64,000 nucleotides of DNA, taken from JBEIFW01 sp046081125. GTDB lineage: Bacteria > Actinomycetota > Acidimicrobiia > Acidimicrobiales > Ilumatobacteraceae. A model generated the notes under the pieces. It did no database searches, was not told the origin of the DNA, and was given only the letters and a program-made list of their open reading frames with translations. Location: the NCBI GenBank assembly GCA_046081125.1, contig JBJTVH010000054.1, forward strand, positions 13,545-77,544, written 5' to 3'. Positions within the stretch are counted from its first letter, which is position 1. The number at the start of each line of letters is the position of its first letter. This document shows, piece after piece, positions 57,115 to 64,000 of this stretch. The position numbers and the translations under genes were made by a program.

Positions 57115-58359
57115 TCAGGTGACGGTGCCCGAGCCGGCCGACACGTCGCGCCACTCCTCGCCGTCGAGCACGGCGCCGAGATGTTCGACGGCATCCCAGA
57201 CGTCGATGAAGCGCAGGTAGAGGGGCGCGAACCCGAACCGGCAGATCGACGGCGCCCGGAAGTCGCCGATGACCCCTCGGGCGATGAGGGCCTGGACGAT
57301 GCCGAACGCATGGGGGTGGAACAGGCAGACCTGGCTTGCGCGGCATGACGGGTCCCGGGGCGTCACCACGGTGAGCCCGTGGGGAGCCAATCGGTGGTCG
57401 ACGAGTTCGATGAACGCTTCGGTGAGTGCGACCGATTTCGCCCGTATCGCAGCGAGATCGACCCCACCGAACGCATCGAGCGCAGCGTCGAGCGCGGCGA
57501 GGGACAGGATAGGTGTCGTGCCCACGAGTAGGCGGGCAACGCCGGGTGCCGGGTCGTAGCCGGGCGCCATGGCGAAGGGCTCGACATGGCCGTGCCAACC
57601 CGGGATCGGATTGCGCAGTCCCCCGTGGTGCCGGCGGGCCACGTAGGCGAACGCCGGCGCACCCGGACCACCGTTGAGGTACTTGTAGCCGCAGCCGACG
57701 GCCAGGTCGACGCCGGCGCCATCGAGGTCGACGTCGACCGCCCCCGTCGAGTGCGCCAGATCCCAGAGCGCCAGCGCGCCGACTCGATGCGCGGCCTGGG
57801 TCAGCGCCGGCAGATCGTGCATGGCACCGGTCCGGTAGTTGACGTGGGTCGCGACGAGCGCGAGCACGTCCGCGTCGAGCGCGCCGGCGAGTTCCTGCGC
57901 GTCCACCACACGTACGGCGAGACCATGCCGGGCGGCCACGGCGTCGATCAGGTAGCGGTCCGTCGGGAAGTTCTCCGCCTCGGTGAGCAGCACGCGGCGG
58001 CCCGGCCGCAAGGTGACGGCGACTTCGAGCAGCTTGAACAGGTTGACCGAGGTCGAGTCGCACACCACCACCTCGCCCGGCCGTGCGCCCACGAGCGGAG
58101 CGATCCGATCGCCGACCGCCAAAGGGAGGGCCCACCACCCGTGTTCGTTCCACGAACGGATCAGATCGACACCCCATTGCCGGTCGACGACATTGCGCAA
58201 CCGTGGACCGACGCCCACGGGCAATGCGCCGAGCGAGTTGCCGTCGAGATACACCGTCCCGGGCGGCAGGACGAACCGCTCGCGCAACGGAGCCAACGGG
58301 TCGGCGTCGTCGCGGTCCTGCGCCTCGGCCCGCGAGCGCAGCCCGGCGCCGCCGATCAC
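57115..58359 (-). CDS. kynU: Kynureninase
   Basis: This 414-residue PLP-dependent enzyme hydrolyses kynurenine to anthranilate and alanine. The N-terminus has VYLDGNSLGALP; further on are DSTSVNLFKLL, TEAENFPTDRYLID, THVNYRTGAM, WDLAHSTGAVDVDL and the Schiff-base lysine in CGYKYLNGGPGAPAF. The length matches bacterial KynU. GTG 58359 overlaps the stop of the SDR gene as GTGA. No kynA or kynB gene is present here, so either the pathway genes are dispersed or the substrate is a modified kynurenine. Confidence 0.9.
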   Translation of the reverse strand: MIGGAGLRSRAEAQDRDDADPLAPLRERFVLPPGTVYLDGNSLGALPVGVGPRLRNVVDRQWGVDLIRSWNEHGWWALPLAVGDRIAPLVGARPGEVVVCDSTSVNLFKLLEVAVTLRPGRRVLLTEAENFPTDRYLIDAVAARHGLAVRVVDAQELAGALDADVLALVATHVNYRTGAMHDLPALTQAAHRVGALALWDLAHSTGAVDVDLDGAGVDLAVGCGYKYLNGGPGAPAFAYVARRHHGGLRNPIPGWHGHVEPFAMAPGYDPAPGVARLLVGTTPILSLAALDAALDAFGGVDLAAIRAKSVALTEAFIELVDHRLAPHGLTVVTPRDPSCRASQVCLFHPHAFGIVQALIARGVIGDFRAPSICRFGFAPLYLRFIDVWDAVEHLGAVLDGEEWRDVSAGSGTVT

Positions 58360-59177
58360 CGGGGCCGGGCCACCGGCGGCTCGGTGCCGTCGATCGCCGA
58401 CTGGGCCCGGTCGCGATAGATCTCGGCGTAACGCGGGTGGGTGAGCACCCAGAACCGGTCGGTACGGACGGCGTCGACGACCGCAGCAGCCACGACCTCG
58501 GGCGAGATCGCCTCGCCGGCGTTCAACAGGCTCGCCCCGATCGCCTCCTCCGGGTCGGCCCCCGGCCGGACCACCCGGGTCGTCTCGGCCAGGCTGGTGG
58601 CCACCACACCCGGGCAGAGCACGGAGACCCCGACTGCGGCATCGCGGGCCCGGAGGTCGACCCGCATCGACTCCGACAGGGCGACCACCCCCTGCTTGCC
58701 GACCAGGTACGGCGCGAGCGACGGGAACGACACCAGGCCGGCGACCGAGGCCGTGTTGACCACGTGGCCCGGTTCGCCGGCAGCAAGCATCCGCGGCACG
58801 AAGCTGCGCACCCCGTGGATCGGGCCCCACAGCAGCACGTCGAGCGCCCAGCGCCAGGTGTCGAGATCGGCGTCCCAGGCCGTCCCGTAGCTCACGATCC
58901 CGGCGTTGTTGCACAACAGGTGGACGGCACCGAACTCGGCGTAGGCCGCATCGGCCAGGGCGTCGACGTCTGCCGCCGAGGTCACGTCGCAGCGCACGCC
59001 CACCGCGGCGGCACCCCGGTCGCGCAGGCGCTCGGCGGCGGCATCGACGGCACCGGATCGCAGGTCGGCGACCACGACCTTCATCCCTTCGGCAGCGAAG
59101 CGTTCGGCCATCGCCAGGCCGATCCCGCTCGCGCCCCCGGTCACCACGGCCACGCGGCCCTCGAGTTCCCCCAGCAC
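58356..59177 (-). CDS. Short-chain dehydrogenase/reductase (SDR)
   Basis: This 273-residue protein has cofactor motif TGGASGIGLAMA, the NAG motif as LLCNNAGIVS, catalytic Ser in VNTASVAG and tyrosine/lysine in YLVGK. The sequence WALDVLLWGPIHGVRSFVPRML is typical of classical SDRs acting on hydroxyacyl or alcohol substrates. GTG 59177 is preceded by TAGGGT at 7 bases, suggesting a leaderless mRNA; GTG 59186 lies inside that box and is unlikely to be the start. It is coupled to kynureninase downstream. Confidence 0.9.
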   Translation of the reverse strand: MLGELEGRVAVVTGGASGIGLAMAERFAAEGMKVVVADLRSGAVDAAAERLRDRGAAAVGVRCDVTSAADVDALADAAYAEFGAVHLLCNNAGIVSYGTAWDADLDTWRWALDVLLWGPIHGVRSFVPRMLAAGEPGHVVNTASVAGLVSFPSLAPYLVGKQGVVALSESMRVDLRARDAAVGVSVLCPGVVATSLAETTRVVRPGADPEEAIGASLLNAGEAISPEVVAAAVVDAVRTDRFWVLTHPRYAEIYRDRAQSAIDGTEPPVARPR

Positions 59178-59215
59178 GGCGGGCACCCTACCGGTCGGAC
59201 CTACACTGATCGCCA
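59177..59215. promoter_or_regulatory. Overlapping divergent leaderless promoters of the SDR and FmdB genes
   Basis: Minus strand: TAGGGT at 59185-59190, 7 bases from GTG 59177. Plus strand: TACACT at 59202-59207, 7 bases from ATG 59215. Each -35 region must lie in or beyond the other's -10 region, so RNA polymerase cannot occupy both promoters at once. Confidence 0.45.
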
Positions 59216-59439
59216 TGCCGCTGTACGAGTACCGCTGCCGCACCTGCGACACCCCGTTCGAGCTGCGCCGCTCCATGGGGGAGTCCAACGCCCCGGCCCC
59301 GTGCCCGAACGGCCACGTCGATTCCGTCCGCCTGCTGTCGGTGTTCGCATCGGTGGGCGCCTCCACCGGCGGACCGGCTGCGCCGGCCCCGGCACCCAGC
59401 GGTGGCGGGTGCGGAGCGGCGTGCGGCTGCCACCACTGA
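59215..59439 (+). CDS. FmdB-type zinc-ribbon protein
   Basis: This 74-residue protein begins MPLYEYRCRTCDTPFELRRSMGE, the FmdB opening with the first CxxC knuckle. The second knuckle reads APCPNGHVDSVRLLSVFA, where the usual CxxC is replaced by C-P-N-G-H, so histidine may serve as a ligand. The C-terminal GGGCGAACGCHH adds more cysteine and histidine. The function of FmdB proteins is unclear (putative regulators). The start fits the TACACT box at 7 bases. Confidence 0.8.
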   Translation: MPLYEYRCRTCDTPFELRRSMGESNAPAPCPNGHVDSVRLLSVFASVGASTGGPAAPAPAPSGGGCGAACGCHH

Positions 59440-59462
59440 CCGCATCGCCGGCGACCGCTGGC

Positions 59463-60617
59463 TCAGCGCACGCCGAAGAGGTGTTCGACGGCGAGTTGGT
59501 CGAGCCGGTCGTACCCCGCACCGCGGCCGGCGCGCGCATCCGGGTCGAACTCCTCGGCACGTAGCGCGGCGAGCGGCTCTCCCGGTGACCGGGTGGGCAC
59601 GGCGAGTTCGTCACAGCCCGCCGCAGCCATCGCCGCTTGCACCTCGGGATCGGACCGGAACGCCGCTGCCTTCTCGGCCAGGATGAGGTAGTTGCGCATG
59701 CACCCACGTGCGAAGTCCCACACCCCGTTCATGTCCTCGGTGCGGTAGGCGCGGCAGTCGAAGTGACGCGGACCTTCGTAGCCCGAGCGCTCGAGGAGAT
59801 CCACCAGGAAGAGCATCTCCTTCTGACCCTCGGCACCGAAGCGATAGTCCTGGTCGTACTTCACGCCCTTCTGGGCGTTCAGGTCGATGTGGAACAGCTT
59901 GCCGTGCCAGAGGGCTTGGGCGACCCCGTGGTGGAAGTTGAGGTTGGCCATCTGCTCGTGGCCGACCTCCGGGTTGAGGCCGACACGCGCCGGGCGCTCC
60001 AGGGTCTCGATGAACGCCAACGCATGTCCGACCGTCGGCAGGAAGATGTCGCCGCGCGGTTCGTTGGGCTTGGGTTCGAACGCGAACCGGATGTCGTAGC
60101 CCTGGGTCTCCACGTACTCACCGAGCAGATCGAAGGCCTCCTTGTACCGGTCGAGCGCCGTGCGCACGTCCTTGGCCGCCTCGGTGTCCGTGCCCTCGCG
60201 TCCACCCCAGCAGACGTAGGTGCGCGCACCGAGCTCGGCAGCGACGTCGAGGTTGTCCATCACCTTGCGCACCGCATACCGACGGATCGCCCGGTCGTTG
60301 GCCGTGAAGGCCCCGTCTCGGAACACCGGGTGGAAGAACAGGTTGGTCGTCGCCATCGAGCAGACCACGCCGCTCGTCTCGAGGGCGCGACGGAACCGGG
60401 CGATTCGACCGGCACGATCGGCGGCACCTTCGCCGGGAGCGAGCAGGTCGTCGTCGTGGTACGACACCCCCCACACCCCGAGTTCACCGAGTCGGGTGAC
60501 GAGGTCGACCGGATCGGTCCAGGGCCGCACAGCATCGCCGAACGGGTCCCGGCCCGGGTGGCCGACGGTCCACAGTCCGAACGCGAACCGGTGCTCGGGG
60601 CGGGGTTCGTAGGTCAT
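59463..60617 (-). CDS. xylA: Xylose isomerase
   Basis: This 384-residue class I (actinobacterial-type) D-xylose isomerase interconverts D-xylose and D-xylulose with two divalent metals. It shows FAFGLWTVGHPGRDPFGDAVRP, GVSYHDDDL (catalytic His), YVCWGGREGTD, FEPKPNEPRGDIFLPT (metal Glu), GLNPEVGHEQMANL, and FHIDLNAQ. ATG 60617 overlaps the ROK regulator stop by ATGA. It is the last gene of the sugar operon. Xylulokinase is not visible in the window. Confidence 0.96.
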   Translation of the reverse strand: MTYEPRPEHRFAFGLWTVGHPGRDPFGDAVRPWTDPVDLVTRLGELGVWGVSYHDDDLLAPGEGAADRAGRIARFRRALETSGVVCSMATTNLFFHPVFRDGAFTANDRAIRRYAVRKVMDNLDVAAELGARTYVCWGGREGTDTEAAKDVRTALDRYKEAFDLLGEYVETQGYDIRFAFEPKPNEPRGDIFLPTVGHALAFIETLERPARVGLNPEVGHEQMANLNFHHGVAQALWHGKLFHIDLNAQKGVKYDQDYRFGAEGQKEMLFLVDLLERSGYEGPRHFDCRAYRTEDMNGVWDFARGCMRNYLILAEKAAAFRSDPEVQAAMAAAGCDELAVPTRSPGEPLAALRAEEFDPDARAGRGAGYDRLDQLAVEHLFGVR

Positions 60618-61888
60618 GACAGCTCCTTGGCCAGCGAGAGGGACAACGGCACGACGGTGGGATCGTCGAACACCCGGGACATCGAATGCAACGCCCCGCC
60701 GAGCGCCGCTGCGGAGTACCCGAGCCTCGAGCACACGATCCGGCATCCGACCGGGTCCGGCGTGAGCGCCCGCGCCCGGACCGTGCGCTCCACCACCGGC
60801 TGCACCCAGGACCCGACCGACGGGTAGAACCCGGCGAGCACGACCACCTCGGGGTCGAACAGCGCCACCAGGGAGGCGATCCCGAGACCCAACCAGGCCC
60901 CGAGTTCGTCGAGCGCCTCGAGTGACCGGCCGTCGCCGGCCCGGGCTCGATCGGTGACCAGGCGGAGTTTCGCTTCGGGATGCATCCGGGAGGCGAGGAC
61001 CTCCTCGGCGACATCGGGCAGAGCGCTGCGCAGCAAGCGCTCCAGGCCGACCACGGTCTCCAGGCATCCCGTCGCACCGCAACCGCACCGGGTCCCGTTG
61101 CGCTCCAGGGCCATGTGGCCGACCTCGCCGGCAAACCCGGCGCGACCGCGCAGCACTTGACCATCGATCACGATGCCGGCCCCGACCCCCATCTCACCGG
61201 CCAGGTACACGAGGTTGCGCACCCCGTCATGACCGCCGGCCCGCAGTTCGGCGAAGGCGCCGAGGTTGCAGTCGTTGTCGACGTGCACCGGCACCCCACC
61301 GCCGAGCGCACCCTCGAGCATCGACCCGAGGGGGACGTCGCGCCAACCGAGGTTGGGCGCGAACCGCAACGTGCCCGTCGGCTGGTCGACGACTCCGGGT
61401 ACCCCGAGCGTGACCCCGACGATCGTCGCCCCGGCACGACTCGCCGCCGCCACGGCCTGGCGGGCCGCGCTGACGATCACCTTTGCTGCGCCTTCCTCGG
61501 ACCGGCGGGCGTCGATCGCCCGCTGGCGGCGTTGGATCACGCGACCCGCGAGGTCGTTGACCTGGAGCACGACGTAGTCGACGTTCAGTTCAATGCCCAC
61601 CGACGCCACCGCCCGACCATCGATCTCCACGAGCGTGCCCGGTCGCCCCGTCCGTGCCGCCAGGGTTCCTGCGTCACGCACCAGGCCGCGCGCGGCGAGG
61701 TCGGCGACCAGGCTCGACACGGTCGCCTTGGTCAGACCGGTCTCGGCGGCGACTTGGGCCCGCGACCGCGGTCCGTGCTCGTGGAGCAGCCGCAGCACGA
61801 GCGCAAGATTGTGACGCCGCATACCGGAATGGTCCGCCGGGGAGCCCGGAGCCGACGCAGCAGATGGCGACAGGAGTCGGCGGTCCAC
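60614..61888 (-). CDS. ROK-family regulator (XylR-like)
   Basis: This 424-residue protein has an N-terminal winged helix (RRHNLALVLRLLHEHGPRSRAQVAAETGLTKATVSSLVADLAARGLV) followed by a ROK sugar-kinase fold with GIVIDGQVLRGRAGFAGEVGHM and the zinc site GTRCGCGATGCLE. Such proteins repress sugar genes and bind the sugar directly; in this cluster D-xylose is the likely inducer. GTG 61888 lies 5 bases after the permease stop; an internal ATG 22 codons later is possible. Confidence 0.88.
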   Translation of the reverse strand: MDRRLLSPSAASAPGSPADHSGMRRHNLALVLRLLHEHGPRSRAQVAAETGLTKATVSSLVADLAARGLVRDAGTLAARTGRPGTLVEIDGRAVASVGIELNVDYVVLQVNDLAGRVIQRRQRAIDARRSEEGAAKVIVSAARQAVAAASRAGATIVGVTLGVPGVVDQPTGTLRFAPNLGWRDVPLGSMLEGALGGGVPVHVDNDCNLGAFAELRAGGHDGVRNLVYLAGEMGVGAGIVIDGQVLRGRAGFAGEVGHMALERNGTRCGCGATGCLETVVGLERLLRSALPDVAEEVLASRMHPEAKLRLVTDRARAGDGRSLEALDELGAWLGLGIASLVALFDPEVVVLAGFYPSVGSWVQPVVERTVRARALTPDPVGCRIVCSRLGYSAAALGGALHSMSRVFDDPTVVPLSLSLAKELS

Positions 61889-61893
61889 GACGC

Positions 61894-63171
61894 TCAGGCG
61901 CCGGCCGCCGCGCGCTTGCGCGAGAGGGCGTCGATCGACGCGAACAACAGCAGTACGGCACCGTTGATGATGAACTTCGGACCGGCGTTCGAGAAGTCCA
62001 CCGGCCCCTGCTCGCCGAGCAGCGGGAGCCCGTTGTTGATGAGCGCGAAGACCAGACCGCCGAAGACGGCATTGACCATGCGGCCCCGGCCCCCGAACAG
62101 GCTGGTACCCCCGATCACCGCCGCACCGACCGCGATCAACAGGGTGTCGTTGCCGCCCGTCTGAGGATCGACCGAGTTCAGACGCGAGGCGAGGGTGAGA
62201 CCGGTGACGTAGGCGAGCAGGCTGCAGACCACGAACGCCGAGATCTTGATCCGAGCGACGTCGATACCGGCGCGCCGAGCGGCTTCGGCGTTACCACCGA
62301 CGGCATAGACGTGGCGGCCCCACGCGGTACGACTCAGCGCGAACGTGAGGAGCGCAGTGAGGCCGAGCACCACGAGCACCGCCCACGGCACACCCTCGAT
62401 CACGTTGTCACCCGGCCCTCGGTCGCTGTTGAGCAACGCCGTCGTGATCCCCCACAGCACACCGATACCGACGGTCTTCGCCAGAACGGCGCCGAGGGGC
62501 GACGCGGCCAGACCCTTGGCCCGCCGGCGCGACCCCCGGAGCAGACCGAGCGCCAGGTACCCGAAGGTGACGACCGCCCAGAGTGCCCAACCGAGCCAGA
62601 CCGGCATGTTGTCGTTCATGAGCGCGATGACGAACGAGTCCTCGATGCGGATCGTGCCGCCCTCTTTGGTGATCTGCAGCACGACGCCCTGCCACGACAG
62701 GAAGAACGACAGCGTGACCACGAAGCTGGGGATCCCGATCTTGGCGACGAGCCACCCGGTGAGCATGCCGATGGCGACGGCGGCGACCAGCGACAGCCCG
62801 AGCGACGCGACGAGCGGCCAGTCGGCCTTCAGCCGGGAGGCGAGCACGGCGGCACACACCCCGGCGGTGTATCCGGCGGCGAGGTCGATCTCGCCGAGCA
62901 GGAGCACGAAGCTGACACCCATGGCGAGGATGCAGATCGGCGCGGCCTGCTGGAAGTAGTTCCCGAAGTTGAACCGGGACAGGAAGCTGTCGTCGGCGAA
63001 CACGCCGAACACGACGGTGAGGGTGACGAGCGCCGCGACGGCCGGGGCGAGGCCCAAATCGCCACCGGTACGGAAGCGCTTCAGGTAGCTGCGCAGTTGC
63101 TCGCCAAGGGTGACCTGCTCGGTGTCGAGCGCGAAGTCCTGCTTGGCGGCGGTGACGGGGGCGTCGTCCAT
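61894..63171 (-). CDS. xylH: Sugar ABC transporter permease (CUT2 family, XylH-like)
   Basis: This 425-residue integral membrane protein has about ten hydrophobic segments. It has the BPD_transp_2 signature GGNAEAARRAGIDV, with VYAVGGN before it and SVDPQTGGNDTLLIAVGAAVIGGTSLFGGRGRM after. A cytoplasmic N-terminal tail of about 40 residues precedes the first helix. It forms the transmembrane path for the ATPase encoded immediately upstream. Its ATG shares its A with the ATPase stop (TGATG). The xylose specificity rests on its neighbours XylA and the ROK regulator. Confidence 0.9.
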   Translation of the reverse strand: MDDAPVTAAKQDFALDTEQVTLGEQLRSYLKRFRTGGDLGLAPAVAALVTLTVVFGVFADDSFLSRFNFGNYFQQAAPICILAMGVSFVLLLGEIDLAAGYTAGVCAAVLASRLKADWPLVASLGLSLVAAVAIGMLTGWLVAKIGIPSFVVTLSFFLSWQGVVLQITKEGGTIRIEDSFVIALMNDNMPVWLGWALWAVVTFGYLALGLLRGSRRRAKGLAASPLGAVLAKTVGIGVLWGITTALLNSDRGPGDNVIEGVPWAVLVVLGLTALLTFALSRTAWGRHVYAVGGNAEAARRAGIDVARIKISAFVVCSLLAYVTGLTLASRLNSVDPQTGGNDTLLIAVGAAVIGGTSLFGGRGRMVNAVFGGLVFALINNGLPLLGEQGPVDFSNAGPKFIINGAVLLLFASIDALSRKRAAAGA

Positions 63172-63956
63172 CAGATCCCGACCGCCTCGGCGCGAGCCAG
63201 ACCGAGATCGCCGGAGCGCCCGGTGGTGATCAACTCGACCACTTGGGTGCGCGTCACGTTGCGCCGCTCGACGTCGGCTGCGAGCCGGCCGAGGTAGAGA
63301 CACGCGATCCGGTCGGACACCTCGAACACGTTCTCCATGTTGTGGGAGATGATCACCACGCCGAGACCTTGGTCGGCGAGTCGCCGCACCAACCGGAGCA
63401 CCTGCGCGGTCTGGGCCACCCCGAGCGCTGCGGTCGGTTCGTCGAGGACGACGAGCTTCGAGTTCCACAGCACCGCCTTGGCGATGGCGACCGTCTGGCG
63501 TTGACCACCCGAGAGACTCGACACCTTCTGCCGCACGCTCTTGAGCGTGCGGACGTTCAGTCCCGCAAGGGTCTCACGCGCGAGTCGCTCCATGGCGTCC
63601 TCGTCCAGGACACCGGAACGCTTCGACTCGCGGCCGAGGAACATGTTCTGGACGACGTCGAGGTTGTCGCACAGCGCGAGGTCCTGGTACACGAACTCGA
63701 TCCCAAGCGCCGCAGCGTCCTTGGGACCGCGCACGGCAACGTCGCGCCCGGCGAATCGGATCCGCCCGGAGTCCATGGCGTAGATGCCGGCCAGACACTT
63801 GATCAGGGTGCTCTTGCCCGCGCCGTTGTCGCCGACGAGCGCCGTGACCGTCCCCGGATAGACCCGGAAGTCGACGTCGTGGAGCACGTGCACCGGGCCG
63901 AAGCTCTTGTTCACCCCCAGCAGTTCGAGCAGCGGCTGGGTCCCTGTCTCATCCAT
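63171..63956 (-). CDS. xylG: Sugar ABC transporter ATP-binding protein (single-domain CUT2 type, XylG-like)
   Basis: This 261-residue protein has Walker A GDNGAGKST, Q-loop YQDLALCDNLDVVQNMF, the ABC signature LSGGQRQTV, Walker B KLVVLDEPTAAL and H-loop ISHNMENVF. Unlike enteric XylG or MglA, it contains one ABC domain only, the form found in streptomycete-type xylose and FrcA-type fructose systems. A good ribosome site (AAGGGGGAA) precedes ATG 63956. The next 44 bases to the window edge show no gene; the periplasmic-binding-protein gene probably lies upstream, beyond the edge. Confidence 0.9.
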   Translation of the reverse strand: MDETGTQPLLELLGVNKSFGPVHVLHDVDFRVYPGTVTALVGDNGAGKSTLIKCLAGIYAMDSGRIRFAGRDVAVRGPKDAAALGIEFVYQDLALCDNLDVVQNMFLGRESKRSGVLDEDAMERLARETLAGLNVRTLKSVRQKVSSLSGGQRQTVAIAKAVLWNSKLVVLDEPTAALGVAQTAQVLRLVRRLADQGLGVVIISHNMENVFEVSDRIACLYLGRLAADVERRNVTRTQVVELITTGRSGDLGLARAEAVGI

Positions 63957-64000
63957 CGTGCGATTCCCCCTTCGCGCGCAGCGGGCGCTGCCCGACCGGT

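Noticed and set aside
1..64000. tRNA, rRNA, insertion sequences, integrases, attachment sites, origin of replication
   Set aside because: No cloverleaf-like segment, rRNA-like stretch, transposase or integrase motif, terminal inverted repeats or DnaA-box cluster was recognised by eye.
63957..64000. Start of a periplasmic xylose-binding-protein gene at the right edge
   Set aside because: The last 44 bases contain only the ribosome site of the ATPase gene and spacer; no coding frame with lipoprotein or binding-protein features is visible there.

Overview
This 64 kb window is about 70% GC and densely packed. It comes from a chromosome of a high-GC Gram-positive bacterium (Actinomycetota). The supporting markers are a WhiB iron-sulfur regulator, a PafB/PafC-like WYL pair, a tiny bL37-like ribosomal protein, two LLM (F420/flavin) oxidoreductases, a PF06089-type asparaginase, a WXG100-like protein, three cytochromes P450 and much CoA-ester metabolism. 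An aquatic or soil Acidimicrobiia-like lineage fits this mix, but that placement is inference. I saw no rRNA, tRNA, insertion sequence, integrase or CRISPR array. No non-coding stretch exceeds about 165 bases, so gene ends commonly abut or overlap.

Layout. 1-2919 (+): the tail of an amino-acid-type ABC ATPase, a PIN-PhoH protein, WhiB and a DnaQ-like exonuclease. 2910-9298 (-): a run transcribed from a TIM-barrel isomerase through an APH-like kinase, a P450, a 3-hydroxyacyl-CoA dehydrogenase and a free-standing B12-binding domain into PafB/PafC. 9332-19791: an SDR, a membrane protein carrying a PI-PLC-like domain, two P450s, a His-rich membrane protein, an LLM oxidoreductase, DUF427, a CaiB-type CoA transferase and a coupled pair of carboxymuconolactone-decarboxylase-like (CMD) genes. 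19785-25519: a VOC protein, an S9 peptidase, bL37, YchF, and an AAA/DUF4143 ATPase behind an array of 23-base repeats. 25656-34328: PhyH, an epimerase, NTF2, then a tightly coupled surface-glycan cluster (glycosyltransferase-like protein, GDPD-like protein, HAD, two paralogous nucleotidyltransferases, cupin) divergent from a WavE-like gene. 34351-45678: a PEP-swivel protein, sulfatase, SRPBCC, serine hydrolase, VOC, hydroxyacid dehydrogenase, amidohydrolase, Fur, MDR, ABM, DtxR and a second LLM enzyme. 45727-59439: a WXG100-like pair, lipoproteins, asparaginase, TauD dioxygenase, a large subtilase, acyl-CoA dehydrogenase, an SGNH lipoprotein, SCP2, kynureninase, an SDR and an FmdB zinc ribbon. 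59463-63956 (-): a D-xylose operon (ABC ATPase, permease, ROK regulator, xylose isomerase), whose binding protein probably lies just beyond the right edge.

The most interesting signal is at 19273-19791. The second CMD gene has an in-frame TGA exactly where the second cysteine of the family's CxxC redox motif belongs (C63-G-L-TGA66). The same frame stays open, with clear family sequence, to 19791. Five bases after the TGA a 46-base, 16-bp stem-loop begins, with a short apical loop 24 bases downstream of the TGA, as expected for a bacterial SECIS. I interpret this as a CxxU selenoprotein that ordinary gene callers would split or truncate. It is translationally coupled to a CMD-like partner that lacks the redox motif.

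Other notable signals are four direct repeats with an exact 23-base period over the promoter of the AAA/DUF4143 gene, a recurring TANNNT-N6/7-start signature implying many leaderless mRNAs, a membrane-anchored PI-PLC-like protein, a WXG100/DUF6571-like pair and a structured element ahead of phoH.
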